Shown here: positions 36,291-45,746 of the stretch, piece by piece
Layout of the letters: the number at the start of each line of letters is the position of its first letter
Position numbering within the stretch: position 1 is the first letter of the stretch
Origin: Aurantiacibacter spongiae
GTDB lineage: Bacteria > Pseudomonadota > Alphaproteobacteria > Sphingomonadales > Sphingomonadaceae
DNA: 64,000 bases
Reading direction: 5' to 3'
Assembly: GCF_003815535.1 (NCBI RefSeq)
Contig: NZ_RPFZ01000001.1
Location: forward strand, 1,240,001 to 1,304,000
Translations under genes and position numbers: made by a program
The notes under the pieces: generated by a model
Database searches by the model: none
Told to the model about the DNA's origin: nothing
The model's input: only the letters and a program-made list of their open reading frames with translations

Positions 36291-38600
36291 ATGGCGGAAG
36301 CGGATGCGGCTCTGGTCGACGAAGGGACGGTACGGTTGCAGGTTGCCGCGGCCCGGCAGGAGGAATCGGGACGGGGCGTCGTGCGTATTCCGCGAACCGC
36401 GTTCCAGACCCTCGGCATAACGGAGGGCGATCCGGTCGAGATCGAGGGCAAGCGCGTGACGGTGGCGATGGCCGCGCCCGCCTATGACGAGGACGAGGCG
36501 CTTTCGGTCATCCGGCTCGACGGGTTGCAGCGCGGCAATGCCGAAACCGCGAGCGGCGAGCACGTTCTGGTTCGCCGCGCCGAGACGCGTCCGGCCAAGC
36601 GCGTCGTCTTCGCACCCGCGCGCCGCGAGATGCGCTTGCAGGGTCCGACCGAAGCCCTCAAGCGCGTGTTCTTCAAGAAGCCGCTGATGGCCGGCGATCT
36701 CGTCGCCACGCACGGCCAGCAGCCGGTACAAAACGTGCCCCCCGAAGTGCGCCGCATGTTCAATGCGCCCGCCTACGCGCTGACGCAGATCCGGCTTCAG
36801 GTCATTTCCACCAGCCCCAAGGGCAGCGTCCATATCGACGAGAACACCGAGGTCGAGCTGCGTTCCGAGTTCGAGGAGCCGCGCGACGGGCGCGGCACCG
36901 TCAATTACGACGATGTCGGCGGCATGGAGGAAACCATCAAGGCGCTGCGCGAGATGGTCGAATTGCCGCTGCGCTACCCTGAACTGTTCACCCGGCTCGG
37001 GGTCGATCCGCCCAAGGGCGTGCTGCTGCACGGCCCGCCCGGAACCGGCAAGACCCGTCTGGCGCAGGCGGTGGCGAACGAATCGGATGCCGAATTCTTC
37101 GCCATCAACGGGCCCGAGATCATGGGCTCGGCCTATGGCGAATCGGAGAAGCGGCTGCGCGAGGTGTTCGAGGAGGCGGAGCGAAGCCAGCCGGCCATCG
37201 TGTTCATCGACGAGATCGATTCCATCGCGCCCAAGCGCCAGAACGTGCAGGGCGAGGCGGAGAAGCGCCTGGTCGCGCAATTGCTGACCCTGATGGACGG
37301 ATTGCAGGCCCGCACCAATCTCGTCGTCATCGCCGCCACCAATCGCCCGGACGCGATCGACGAGGCGCTGCGACGCCCCGGTCGTTTCGACCGCGAGATC
37401 GTGATCGGCGTGCCCGACGAGAACGGGCGGCGCGAAATCCTCGCCATCCACACCCGCGGAATGCCGCTGGGCGAAGGGGTCGACCTGAAGGAAATGGCCC
37501 GCTCCACCCACGGCTTCGTCGGGGCCGATCTGGCGGCGCTGGCCCGCGAGGCCGCGATCGAGGCGGTGCGCCGCATCATGCCCAGGCTCGACCTCGACGC
37601 GCGGGAAATCCCCGCCGAAGTGCTGGAGGAACTTCAGGTCGAGAAGGAGGACTTTCGCGAGGCGCTCAAGCGCGTGCAGCCTTCCGCGATGCGCGAGGTC
37701 ATGGTGCAGGCGCCGACCGTGGGCTGGTCCGATATCGGCGGTCTCGACGAAGCGGAGGACATGCTGCGCGAAGGGGTCGAACTGCCGCTGAAAAACCCGC
37801 AGGCGTTCGAAAGGCTCGGCATTCGCCCGGCCAAGGGCTTCCTGCTCTACGGCCCGCCCGGGACCGGCAAGACCCTGCTGGCCAAGGCCGTCGCCAAGGA
37901 AGCGGAGGCGAACTTCATCTCGATGAAATCGTCGGACCTGCTGTCTAAGTGGTACGGCGAGAGCGAGCAGCAGATCGCCCGCATGTTCGCCCGCGCCCGC
38001 GCGGTCGCACCGTGCGTCATCTTCATCGACGAGATCGATTCGCTGGTGCCCGCACGCGGCTCCGGCGCGGGCGAACCGCAGGTAACGGCGCGGGTCGTCA
38101 ACACCATCCTCGCCGAGATGGACGGAATGGAGGAGTTGTCCTCGATCGTCGTGATCGGCGCGACCAATCGCCCGACGCTGGTCGATCCGGCGCTGCTGCG
38201 CCCGGGCCGCTTCGACGAACTGGTCTATGTCGGCGCGCCCAACGAGGCGGGCAGGGAACATATCCTGAAGATCCATACGTCCGAAATGCCGCTTGCCGAG
38301 GACGTCGATCTCGCTGCGCTCGCGAAGAAGGCCGAACGCTTCACCGGTGCCGACCTGGAGGACGTGGTGCGCCGCGCGGGACTCAACGCCATTCGCCGTT
38401 CGGACGGGGCGCCCGACAGCGTTACCGCGAGGGACTTCGAGGACGCCTTCGAGGACAGCCGGGCCACCGTCACGCAGAAGATGGAGCAGGAATACCAGAA
38501 GATGAAGGGCGAGCTGAAGAAGCGCGCGATGGAGGTGCGCCCGATCGGCTTCCTGACCGAGGGCATGGTCGAATCGACCCGCGAATCGAAGCACGGCTGA
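36291..38600 (+). CDS. CDC48/VAT-type double AAA+ ATPase
   Basis: A 769-aa protein from the ATG at 36291. Order: CDC48 N-terminal double-psi barrel (LQVAAARQEESGRGVVRIP), the second N subdomain, then two AAA modules. Module D1 has Walker A GPPGTGKT at about 248-255, Walker B IVFIDEID near 303 and ATNRPDAID. Module D2 has GPPGTGKT at about 521, CVIFIDEID near 575 and RPGRFDELVYV. This is the architecture of archaeal VAT and eukaryotic p97, which unfold proteins. The aromatic pore residues of D2 (KWYGESEQ region) are present. No partner gene is adjacent. Confidence 0.95.
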   Translation: MAEADAALVDEGTVRLQVAAARQEESGRGVVRIPRTAFQTLGITEGDPVEIEGKRVTVAMAAPAYDEDEALSVIRLDGLQRGNAETASGEHVLVRRAETRPAKRVVFAPARREMRLQGPTEALKRVFFKKPLMAGDLVATHGQQPVQNVPPEVRRMFNAPAYALTQIRLQVISTSPKGSVHIDENTEVELRSEFEEPRDGRGTVNYDDVGGMEETIKALREMVELPLRYPELFTRLGVDPPKGVLLHGPPGTGKTRLAQAVANESDAEFFAINGPEIMGSAYGESEKRLREVFEEAERSQPAIVFIDEIDSIAPKRQNVQGEAEKRLVAQLLTLMDGLQARTNLVVIAATNRPDAIDEALRRPGRFDREIVIGVPDENGRREILAIHTRGMPLGEGVDLKEMARSTHGFVGADLAALAREAAIEAVRRIMPRLDLDAREIPAEVLEELQVEKEDFREALKRVQPSAMREVMVQAPTVGWSDIGGLDEAEDMLREGVELPLKNPQAFERLGIRPAKGFLLYGPPGTGKTLLAKAVAKEAEANFISMKSSDLLSKWYGESEQQIARMFARARAVAPCVIFIDEIDSLVPARGSGAGEPQVTARVVNTILAEMDGMEELSSIVVIGATNRPTLVDPALLRPGRFDELVYVGAPNEAGREHILKIHTSEMPLAEDVDLAALAKKAERFTGADLEDVVRRAGLNAIRRSDGAPDSVTARDFEDAFEDSRATVTQKMEQEYQKMKGELKKRAMEVRPIGFLTEGMVESTRESKHG

Positions 38601-38618
38601 CCCGCGCGGCGGGCGGTC

Positions 38619-39698
38619 CTATCCCTGCGTGACCCGGGCGTTCGCCGCCTCGACCTCGAGCCGGTGGCGGATCAGCGCTCCCGGCATTTCGCGGCGCAGC
38701 CAGTCGATCATGTGTTCGCGCAGCACGCAGCGCAGCATCCACAGGTCGCCGATGGTCTTGGCGCTGACGGCCAGGCGCAGCTCGATGCTCTCGGGATAGG
38801 CCTCCGTCATCAGCATGAGCGCGGTGCGCTTGTCCCACAGATCCTGACTGTCCATGTAGCGCTCGAACTCGGCGCGGACCGGCGCGACGTCGGTTGCCGG
38901 GTCGAGGTGGAGATAGACCGGGCCCGTCAGCATCTCGTTGGTGCGCGACCAGTTCTCGAACGTCGTTTCGAGCACTTCGCTGGTCGGCACGACGATGGCG
39001 CGTTCGTCCCACGTGCGCACGATGATGAAGGCCATGTGGATCTCTTCCACCCGCCCGACATGGCCGGCTATGTTGACAAGGTCGCCGATCCGCAGCGGTT
39101 CGGTGATGGCGATCTGCAAGCCGGCTATCATGGTCTTGAGCGCCGGCTGCGCGGCGGCGCCCACGGCCAGCGCGGCGATACCCGCCGATGCGAGCAGCGT
39201 CGTGCCGATGTCGCGCACGCCCGGAATCCCCAGCAGGATGAGGCCCACGGTGATGAAGATGATGACGAAGGTCGCCGTGCGCGACAGGATGGCGATGCGC
39301 GTGCGGCGGCTGCGTACGGCCACCGGATCGTCCGCCAGGTCCAGCCGCAACTCCATCGCCGCGGTGAACGCCTTGATGAGCGAATAGACGATCCAGCCGA
39401 GCAGCGCCGGGCGCACGAACCGGGCGACCGGCTCCCAGTACCGGGCGAGGAACGGGTCCGCCTGCGCCGCGATGGTGATGGCGATGGCGACCAGCGCCCA
39501 CTTCACCGGCCGCTTCACCCGATCGAGGACGATGTCGTCGGCGGGAGAATGGGAATGGTGCGCCAGCCGGCGCACGAGGGCGAACACCACCCGGTAGATG
39601 AGCCAGGCCGCGATGACGGCCCCCAGCATCACGAGCGCGCTGATGGCGATGCGCTGCCAGGCGATGGTATCGGGATCAAAGGTGAAGTGTTCGAACAT
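38619..39698 (-). CDS. small-conductance mechanosensitive channel family protein
   Basis: About 359 aa from the ATG at 39698 (GTG at 39707 also possible). Several N-terminal helices precede the MscS pore region (LLASAGIAALAVGAAAQPALKTMIAG) and the beta domain (EPLRIGDLVNIAGHVGRVEEIHMAFIIVRTWDERAIVVPTSEVLETTFENWSR). The cytoplasmic end has the usual alpha/beta domain. This is the second MscS-type gene in the window and lacks the BON domain of the first. It converges on the CDC48 gene with 18 bp between the stops. Confidence 0.87.
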   Translation of the reverse strand: MFEHFTFDPDTIAWQRIAISALVMLGAVIAAWLIYRVVFALVRRLAHHSHSPADDIVLDRVKRPVKWALVAIAITIAAQADPFLARYWEPVARFVRPALLGWIVYSLIKAFTAAMELRLDLADDPVAVRSRRTRIAILSRTATFVIIFITVGLILLGIPGVRDIGTTLLASAGIAALAVGAAAQPALKTMIAGLQIAITEPLRIGDLVNIAGHVGRVEEIHMAFIIVRTWDERAIVVPTSEVLETTFENWSRTNEMLTGPVYLHLDPATDVAPVRAEFERYMDSQDLWDKRTALMLMTEAYPESIELRLAVSAKTIGDLWMLRCVLREHMIDWLRREMPGALIRHRLEVEAANARVTQG

Positions 39699-39760
39699 GG
39701 CGCGCACCTATGGGCGGGCCGGGCGGCAATCAAGCCCGCCCCGGGCCAGACCTCGAACCG

Positions 39761-42658
39761 TCAATGGGCCGCGTCCCAGCTTTCACCGTGGCCGATCTCG
39801 ATGCCGAGCGGAACGGTCAGTTCGACCGAGGGCAGTGCGGCTTCGGTCATGACCCGCTCGATCACCGGACTGGCGAGGGCGACATCGGATTCCGGCATTT
39901 CGAATACCAGTTCGTCATGCACCTGCAACAGCATCCGCACCCCGCGCACGTTGTTCCCGTCTGCGTCCGCCTGAGGGGCGAGCCCGGCATCGGCGAGGGC
40001 CGGCCCCATGCGGACCATGGCTCGCTTGATGATGTCGGCGCTGGTGCCCTGGATCGGCGCATTGATCGCGGCGCGCTCCGACCCGGCGCGTTCGTTCGGG
40101 TTCTTGGCGTTGATGCGCGGGAACCACGTCTTGCGACCGAACAGGGTTTCGGAATAGCCGCGCTCGCGCACCCGTTCCAGCGTATGGACGATGTAGCGCT
40201 GGATGCCGGGAAAGCGATCGAAATAGCGGTCGATCATGTCCTGTGCCTCGTCCGGTTCGACGCCCAGCCGCCCCGCCAGCCCCCAGCGCGATATGCCATA
40301 GAGGATGGCGAAGTTGATGGTCTTGGCCTGCGCGCGGGTATCGCGGTTGACCTCGCCATACATCTCCGTCGCCGTGCGGGCGTGGATGTCCTCGCCCTTG
40401 GCGAAGGCATCCTTGAGCGCGTCCACATCGGCCATGTGCGCCGCGAGGCGCAGCTCGATCTGCGAATAGTCGGCGGCCAGCAGGACATTGCCCTCGTCCG
40501 GCACGAAAGCCTTGCGGATCTGTCGACCGATCTCGGTGCGGATGGGGATGTTCTGCAGATTGGGATCGGTGCTGGACAAGCGCCCGGTCTGTGCGCCGAC
40601 CAGCGAGTAGGACGTGTGAACGCGGTTCGTATGCGGATTGATCGCCGCCTGCAGCGCATCGGTATAGGTGCTCTTGAGCTTGGTCAGCTGACGGTATTCG
40701 AGCACCTTGGTGGCCACTGTCGCCCCGTCGGCGGCCAGGCGTTCGAGCACGGACTGGTCGGTCGAATACTGCCCGCTCTTGCCCTTCTTGCCGCCCTTGT
40801 AGCCGAGCTTGTCGAACAGCACCTCCCCCAGCTGCTTGGGGCTGCCGATGGTGAACCTGGTCCCGGCATCCTCGTGGATCTCGGTCTCGATCCGGGCGGT
40901 CGTTTCGGCGAACTGTTCGGACAGGCGCGCCAGTTCCCCCTTGTCCACCCTGATGCCATGGCGTTCCATGTCGGCGACCACCGGGATCAGCGGGCGGTCC
41001 ACCTGCTCGTAGATGCGGGTCGCGCCTTCCAGCGGCAGCCGGCGATGCAGGTGACGATGCAGCCGCCACGTGACGTCCGCATCCTCGGCCGCGTATTGCG
41101 TCGCCTTGTCTAGCGGCACCTGGCCAAAGGGGATCGCCTTCTTGCCGGTGCCGCAGACGTCCTTGAAGGTCATGCAGGTATGGCCGAGATGGCGTTCCGC
41201 CAGTTCGTCCATCCCGTGGCCGCCGCCGATCCCCGTCTCGCTGCGCCCCGCATCCATCGCGAAGCTCACGATCATCGTATCGTCGACCGGCGCCATGCAC
41301 ACGCCGTTGCGGGCGAGCACGTTGATGTCGTACTTCGCGTTCTGCCCGATCTTCAGGACGGCATCGCTTTCCAGCAACGGCTTGAGCGCGGCCAGCGCCT
41401 CGGCGCGGTCGACCTGGTGCGGCGCCTCGTCGAACATGTCCGATCCGCCATGCGCCAGCGGCACGTAGCATGCGTCGTTGGGGCCGAGCGCCAGGCTTAC
41501 CCCGACCAGGTCGCACAGCATGCAATCGAGGTCGCTCGTCTCGGTATCGACGGCCACCATGTGCGCGGCGAAGGCGCGGTCGATCCAGTGCTGAAGGCGC
41601 TCCATCGTCTGCACCGTCTCGTAGGCGGAGCGATCGACGTCCGGCATTTCGGGCAACGGCTGGGCATTGCCCGCAACAGCGGCGTCCGCTGCCTTCTGGC
41701 TCTGCTTCGCGGGGTTGAGATTGGTCGCCCGGCCCGGGGCGCCAGTGCCGGTCTGCAATCGCTTGAGCAGGCTGTTGAAGCCGTGCGCCGTCAGGAATTC
41801 GGTCAGCGGTTCGGGATCGATGCCGTCCAGCTTCATGTCCTCGATCGCGACGGGCATGGTGCAGTCGGTCTTCAGTTCCACCAGTTCGCGACTGAGAAGC
41901 GCCATGTCGCGCCCTTCGAGCAGCCGTTCCCTCAGCTTCGATTTCTTCATGCCCGTCGCGGAATCGAGGGCTGCTTCCAGCCCGCCATTGTCGGCGATCA
42001 GCTTGCTGGCCGTCTTGGGCCCGATGCCGTAGATTCCGGGGATGTTGTCGACGCTGTCGCCCATGAGGGCGAGCACGTCGCCCAGCTGCTCGGGCGGAAC
42101 GCCGAATTTCTCGACGACTTCCTCGCGGCCGATCCGGGCATCCTTCATCGTGTCGAGCATGTCGATGCAGCCGCCCTCGCTCACCCCCTCCTCGACATCG
42201 GTATCGGCGCACTGGCCGATCAGTTGCATCAGATCCTTGTCCGAACTGACGATGGTCACGTCGAACCCCTTGCGGGTTGCCGCCTTCGCGTAAGTGGCGA
42301 TGATGTCGTCGGCCTCGAAGCCCTCTTCCTCTATGCAGGGAAGGGAGAAGGCGCGCGTCGCCTCGCGAATCAGGGGGAATTGCGGCACCAGGTCTTCGGG
42401 CGGATCGGGCCGATGCGCCTTGTACTCGTCATAAAGATCGTTGCGGAAGGAATGCGAACCCTTGTCGAGAATGACCGCAAGGTGCGTCGGACCGTCAGCC
42501 TTGTCCAGATCGTCCGCCAGCTTCCACAGCATGGTCGTATAGCCGTAAACCGCCCCGACATTGAGCCCCTCGGGATTGGTGAGCGGGGGCAGGCGATGAT
42601 AGGCGCGGAAGATGTAGGCCGATCCGTCGACCAGGTAGAGATGCTGCTTTTCGGCCAT
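39761..42658 (-). CDS. polA: DNA polymerase I
   Basis: A 965-aa complete enzyme. The N-terminal 5-3 exonuclease has LVDGSAYIFRAYH and GDSVDNIPGIYGIGPKTASKL. The 3-5 proofreading domain has the DxE pair in VAVDTETSDLD. The polymerase has LLAADYSQIELRLAAHM (motif A), the O-helix region KTINFAILYGIS (motif B) and LLQVHDELVFE (motif C). It fills gaps in repair and removes Okazaki primers. Divergent from the small lipoprotein gene, with a 220-bp region between their starts. Confidence 0.97.
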   Translation of the reverse strand: MAEKQHLYLVDGSAYIFRAYHRLPPLTNPEGLNVGAVYGYTTMLWKLADDLDKADGPTHLAVILDKGSHSFRNDLYDEYKAHRPDPPEDLVPQFPLIREATRAFSLPCIEEEGFEADDIIATYAKAATRKGFDVTIVSSDKDLMQLIGQCADTDVEEGVSEGGCIDMLDTMKDARIGREEVVEKFGVPPEQLGDVLALMGDSVDNIPGIYGIGPKTASKLIADNGGLEAALDSATGMKKSKLRERLLEGRDMALLSRELVELKTDCTMPVAIEDMKLDGIDPEPLTEFLTAHGFNSLLKRLQTGTGAPGRATNLNPAKQSQKAADAAVAGNAQPLPEMPDVDRSAYETVQTMERLQHWIDRAFAAHMVAVDTETSDLDCMLCDLVGVSLALGPNDACYVPLAHGGSDMFDEAPHQVDRAEALAALKPLLESDAVLKIGQNAKYDINVLARNGVCMAPVDDTMIVSFAMDAGRSETGIGGGHGMDELAERHLGHTCMTFKDVCGTGKKAIPFGQVPLDKATQYAAEDADVTWRLHRHLHRRLPLEGATRIYEQVDRPLIPVVADMERHGIRVDKGELARLSEQFAETTARIETEIHEDAGTRFTIGSPKQLGEVLFDKLGYKGGKKGKSGQYSTDQSVLERLAADGATVATKVLEYRQLTKLKSTYTDALQAAINPHTNRVHTSYSLVGAQTGRLSSTDPNLQNIPIRTEIGRQIRKAFVPDEGNVLLAADYSQIELRLAAHMADVDALKDAFAKGEDIHARTATEMYGEVNRDTRAQAKTINFAILYGISRWGLAGRLGVEPDEAQDMIDRYFDRFPGIQRYIVHTLERVRERGYSETLFGRKTWFPRINAKNPNERAGSERAAINAPIQGTSADIIKRAMVRMGPALADAGLAPQADADGNNVRGVRMLLQVHDELVFEMPESDVALASPVIERVMTEAALPSVELTVPLGIEIGHGESWDAAH

Positions 42659-42866
42659 GAAAGGCCTGCTAGCACGGAGCGGGAGGCGGCGTAACGGACA
42701 ATTTCTCCCGCAACGCCGCGGAATCGGGCATGCCGGGACACATTTTGCCGCATTTTTGCCTTAATCCTCTTGATCGGGGCAGAATGTGGCCTTATTTAGG
42801 CAACGAGCCGGCGGAAAGTCGGCTCCGGGGCGGGCGGATCGCCAGCCTCGGTCATGAGACAAATCA

Positions 42867-42878
42867 AGGATTTATCCT
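42867..42878 (+). promoter_or_regulatory. palindrome covering the ribosome-binding site
   Basis: AGGAT-TT-ATCCT directly precedes the ATG of the small lipoprotein. The purine arm contains the ribosome-binding site, so folding would hide it. The two-base loop makes stable folding in RNA doubtful. A 6-bp stem GAGCCG/CGGCTC (42805-42810, 42820-42825) lies further upstream in the leader. Confidence 0.3.
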
Positions 42879-43151
42879 ATGCGTAAGATCATTCTCGCCG
42901 CCGCGATCGCCGGTTCCGCCCTGACCCTGTCGGCTTGCTCCGAGGGTACCGAGCAGAACGCCGAAGACGCTGCCGAAGGCGCCATGGCCGATACCGAGAC
43001 CAACGCCGAAGCGCTGGGCAACGACATGGAAGACGCCACCGCCGAAGCGGGTGCCGAACTGGACCAGGCCGGTGCCGAGATCGACAACGAAGCCGCTCAG
43101 GTCGAAGGCGACCTGCAGGGCGAGACCACTGCCGAAGCCGAAGCCGACTGA
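42879..43151 (+). CDS. small acidic lipoprotein
   Basis: A 90-aa protein with a signal peptide and lipobox ending LSAC (Cys20). The mature part is almost entirely Ala, Glu, Asp, Asn and Thr, with heptad-like Ala spacing (AEDAAEGAMADTETNAEALGNDMEDA in short pieces), so it may form an amphipathic helix, somewhat like the major lipoprotein Lpp in size. The gene has its own terminator, which suggests high expression. No function is recognised. Confidence 0.8.
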   Translation: MRKIILAAAIAGSALTLSACSEGTEQNAEDAAEGAMADTETNAEALGNDMEDATAEAGAELDQAGAEIDNEAAQVEGDLQGETTAEAEAD

Positions 43152-43179
43152 TCCCGGTTCAGCTTTCGAAGCACGAAAG

Positions 43180-43212
43180 GGGGCGTGGCCAGCGATGGCC
43201 GCGCCCCTTTTT
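43180..43212 (+). terminator. Rho-independent terminator after the small lipoprotein
   Basis: An 11-bp stem with one G-U pair (43180-43190 with 43197-43207), 6-nt loop and a five-T run (43208-43212). Confidence 0.85.
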
Positions 43213-43247
43213 CGTGCGCGGCGATGAGTATCGGGGCCTGCCGGCGT

Positions 43248-44291
43248 TTACTGGGTATAGGCGGGAACGTTGTGCTCGGCATTGGCGTAGCGCCGCGCTT
43301 CCGCCTCGGCATAGCCGTCGTAGATACCCCGGGCGATCGAGGCGATCCGCCGTTCCCGGGCGAGGCGGCTGCCCTGGCCGGTGACGTAAATGGCCAGCGC
43401 GATGGCCCGCCCGTCGGGAGAGGTGAGGATGCCGATATCGCTCGAGGTGTTGTTCAGCGAACCGGTCTTGTGCGCTACGGTCACACCGCCGGGCATCATC
43501 GCCGGAATCCGGCGCGTACCGGTCCGGCAGCGTTCCATCGTGTCGATGATGAACTCCCGGCTCGCCTGGCTCAGCCAGCGTCCCTGATACAGGCCCGCAA
43601 GAAGCTGCACCATCGTTTCGGGCGAAGCGCTGTCGCGTTCGTCGATGAAGGTCGCCGGATCGTGCTCGCCATCGTCGCGCACGAGGGTGGCGATGTCGCG
43701 ATCGAGGCTGAACTCGCTCAGACCTGCGCGGTGCGCCCAGTCATTGACCGCCGACGGCCCGCCGATGGCCTTCAGCAAAGCGTCGGTCGCCTGGTTGGAG
43801 CTGCGCGTAAGCATCAGCTCGATAAGCCGGCGCGCGCTCAGATATTCGCCTTCCCGCACGGGGGCGACCCGCGTCGAGAAGGGTTGCGAGCGAACCGCCC
43901 AGAGCAGCGGAAACTCGCTCGAAAGGCTCCACCTTCCCTGCTCGACCCCTTCCATGAAGGTAGCCGCGATGGCGATCTTGCTGGTGCTGGCCATCGGGAA
44001 GCGCTGATCGCCGAGGATGGAAATGGTCTGCCCCGTAGCCAGATCGACCGCGGCAACCCCGATCCGGCCCTCGCTCCCCTCGGCGAGCTGCGCAATCCGC
44101 AGTTCGAGCTGATTTTGAAAATCCGGAGAATAGTCGCGCGGTTCTCGCAGTTCGGTTCCGAACGCGGAATCGAAGCTCTGTTCGAACCCGGTCGCCTGCG
44201 CCCCGGTCTGCGCTTGCGCCGGAGCGCCCGCGAATGGAGCAACAAGCAACGCCAGCGGCGCAATGAAACGACCGATCCTTTTGATGTTCAT
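43248..44291 (-). CDS. class A beta-lactamase-like serine hydrolase
   Basis: About 347 aa from the ATG at 44291, which opens a signal peptide ending APAQAQ. The penicillin-binding fold shows the nucleophile motif STSK, an SSN loop in LTRSSNQATD and KTG in AHKTGSLNN. The omega-loop reads SLDRDIATLVRDD where class A enzymes have LDRxExxLN; the general-base Glu is replaced by Ile. Deacylation of penicillins should therefore be impaired, so the protein may be a slow hydrolase, a binding protein or act on another substrate. There is no ampR-type regulator beside it. Confidence 0.8.
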   Translation of the reverse strand: MNIKRIGRFIAPLALLVAPFAGAPAQAQTGAQATGFEQSFDSAFGTELREPRDYSPDFQNQLELRIAQLAEGSEGRIGVAAVDLATGQTISILGDQRFPMASTSKIAIAATFMEGVEQGRWSLSSEFPLLWAVRSQPFSTRVAPVREGEYLSARRLIELMLTRSSNQATDALLKAIGGPSAVNDWAHRAGLSEFSLDRDIATLVRDDGEHDPATFIDERDSASPETMVQLLAGLYQGRWLSQASREFIIDTMERCRTGTRRIPAMMPGGVTVAHKTGSLNNTSSDIGILTSPDGRAIALAIYVTGQGSRLARERRIASIARGIYDGYAEAEARRYANAEHNVPAYTQ

Positions 44292-44441
44292 GTCACCACC
44301 CTGCCCGGAACATGCTTTGCAATGGCTTAACAATAGGCGGTCTGACCATAAACCAGCGGCGAACGGTTTGAAATCAGCGGTATGTCGAGGAAGGGAAGCG
44401 GGAACCGACGTCCAGCGCCGGCTCCGACCTCTCCCGTCACG

Positions 44442-44849
44442 TCAGGCGTTCGCCAGCACCTTCTCGATCCTGTCGAGCGGTTCGCTGGTCAGTGCCTTGT
44501 CGACTTCGCCGACCAGCCGCTTTTCCAGTTCCTTGTGATAGTGCCGCCGCATCTCGCCCAATGTCTTGGGGTCGGCAACGACCAGCAATTCCTCGAATTC
44601 GCCGGCGATGGCTTTCGCATTCAGCCATTCAGCCGCCGCCGCGCCGTGAGCCAGTTCGTTGAGATCGGTATTCCCCTTCATTTGTCCCGTCGTGTCCTGA
44701 TGCTTGACGCCGGCGCTGAAATTGGTGGCTTCCAGGGAAGGTTCGGCGATCTTCTTCAGCCTGGGCTCGAATATCTGCCCTTCGTTCCGCAACAGCACGA
44801 AACGCGTACCATCGACGAGGGCGACATGGGCGTTGTGGGGGATTTTCAT
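44442..44849 (-). CDS. host attachment/baeRF-type protein
   Basis: A 135-aa protein that reads MKIPHNAHVALVDGTRFVLLRNEG and, later, FSAGVKHQDTTGQ, FEELLVVADPKTLGEMRRHYH and LERLDRIEKV-type LDRIEKVLANA. This is the family first annotated as required for attachment to host cells, now recognised as related to the bacterial eRF1-like (baeRF) fold. A good ribosome-binding site (GGAGAG) precedes the ATG. True role unknown; attachment is an inherited label. Confidence 0.85.
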   Translation of the reverse strand: MKIPHNAHVALVDGTRFVLLRNEGQIFEPRLKKIAEPSLEATNFSAGVKHQDTTGQMKGNTDLNELAHGAAAAEWLNAKAIAGEFEELLVVADPKTLGEMRRHYHKELEKRLVGEVDKALTSEPLDRIEKVLANA

Positions 44850-44936
44850 TCGCGGTTCTCTCCTGCGTTATCGGTTCTGCCCCACCAACGAGCGCAGGCG
44901 GCGATGGTGCCGCGATGATCTCGCGGCCCGCCCCGC

Positions 44937-45737
44937 TCAGTCCGGTTTGCGCAGGCGCCACGCGAACTGGTCGGTGGAGCCGCGCACGCTGTCGTCGAAC
45001 ACGCTGGCCCTGCGATCGTCGGACGGCCGGGAATAGAGGTCGCTCTCTTCCTCCAGCGTGAAGCCGGCGCCGGTCAAAAGGTCGAGCGCCACCTGCCGGT
45101 CCATCCGGTGAAGATCGTTCGCCGCTGCCGGACCGCTGCCGTCCGCCGCCAGGTGATCGACGACCACCAGCGTGCCGCCGGGTTTCAGCGCATCGAACAG
45201 CATCCGCGCCACGCGCTCGGGCGTGCCTTCGGGCATGTCGTCGAGGTAGAGGTCGTGAAAATTGAGGGCGGTTATGACGGTGTCGAGCGGTTCGGGCCAG
45301 CCGGGCGCATCGATGGGGCCGGTAAGCGGGAACACGCGCACCGGCTCGCCCTGCTGATTGGTGTAGGGGCGGATGGCGGCATCCTGTTCCTGCGCGTATT
45401 CGGGCCGCCGCGCGATGAATTCGTCGGGCTGGAACGCGTAGACCTTGCCGTCCGCACCCACGGCCATGGCCAGCAACCGCGTCACATAGCCACCGCCCAT
45501 GATGAAGTCGCCGACCACGTCGCCCCGGTCGATCTGGGCGAAGGCGAGCAGTTCGCCGGGCTTGCGCGCATCGTCATACCGGCGATCGTCGGTGCGGGCG
45601 ATGTCGGTTATCGCCTGCTGGTATCTGGCCGGCGAGTAGGCCACGGTTTCGCTGGCGGCCGGCGGTTCGGTATCGGCGCAGGCGGCAAGGGCGCACGCCA
45701 TCAGCAGCACGCCCGGTATCGCGATCGATTTTCTCAT
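44937..45737 (-). CDS. exported class I SAM-dependent methyltransferase
   Basis: A 266-aa protein with a signal peptide and lipobox ending LAACAD, followed by a Rossmann methyltransferase domain (DRGDVVGDFIMGGGYVTRLLAMAVG, DTVITALNFHDLYLDD, LKPGGTLVVVDHLA). This is a recognised group of predicted methyltransferases with export signals. It is odd because SAM is not thought to be available outside the cytoplasm. It lies directly downstream of pcm on the same strand, 9 bp apart. Confidence 0.8.
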   Translation of the reverse strand: MRKSIAIPGVLLMACALAACADTEPPAASETVAYSPARYQQAITDIARTDDRRYDDARKPGELLAFAQIDRGDVVGDFIMGGGYVTRLLAMAVGADGKVYAFQPDEFIARRPEYAQEQDAAIRPYTNQQGEPVRVFPLTGPIDAPGWPEPLDTVITALNFHDLYLDDMPEGTPERVARMLFDALKPGGTLVVVDHLAADGSGPAAANDLHRMDRQVALDLLTGAGFTLEEESDLYSRPSDDRRASVFDDSVRGSTDQFAWRLRKPD

Positions 45738-45746
45738 GGCCTCTCC

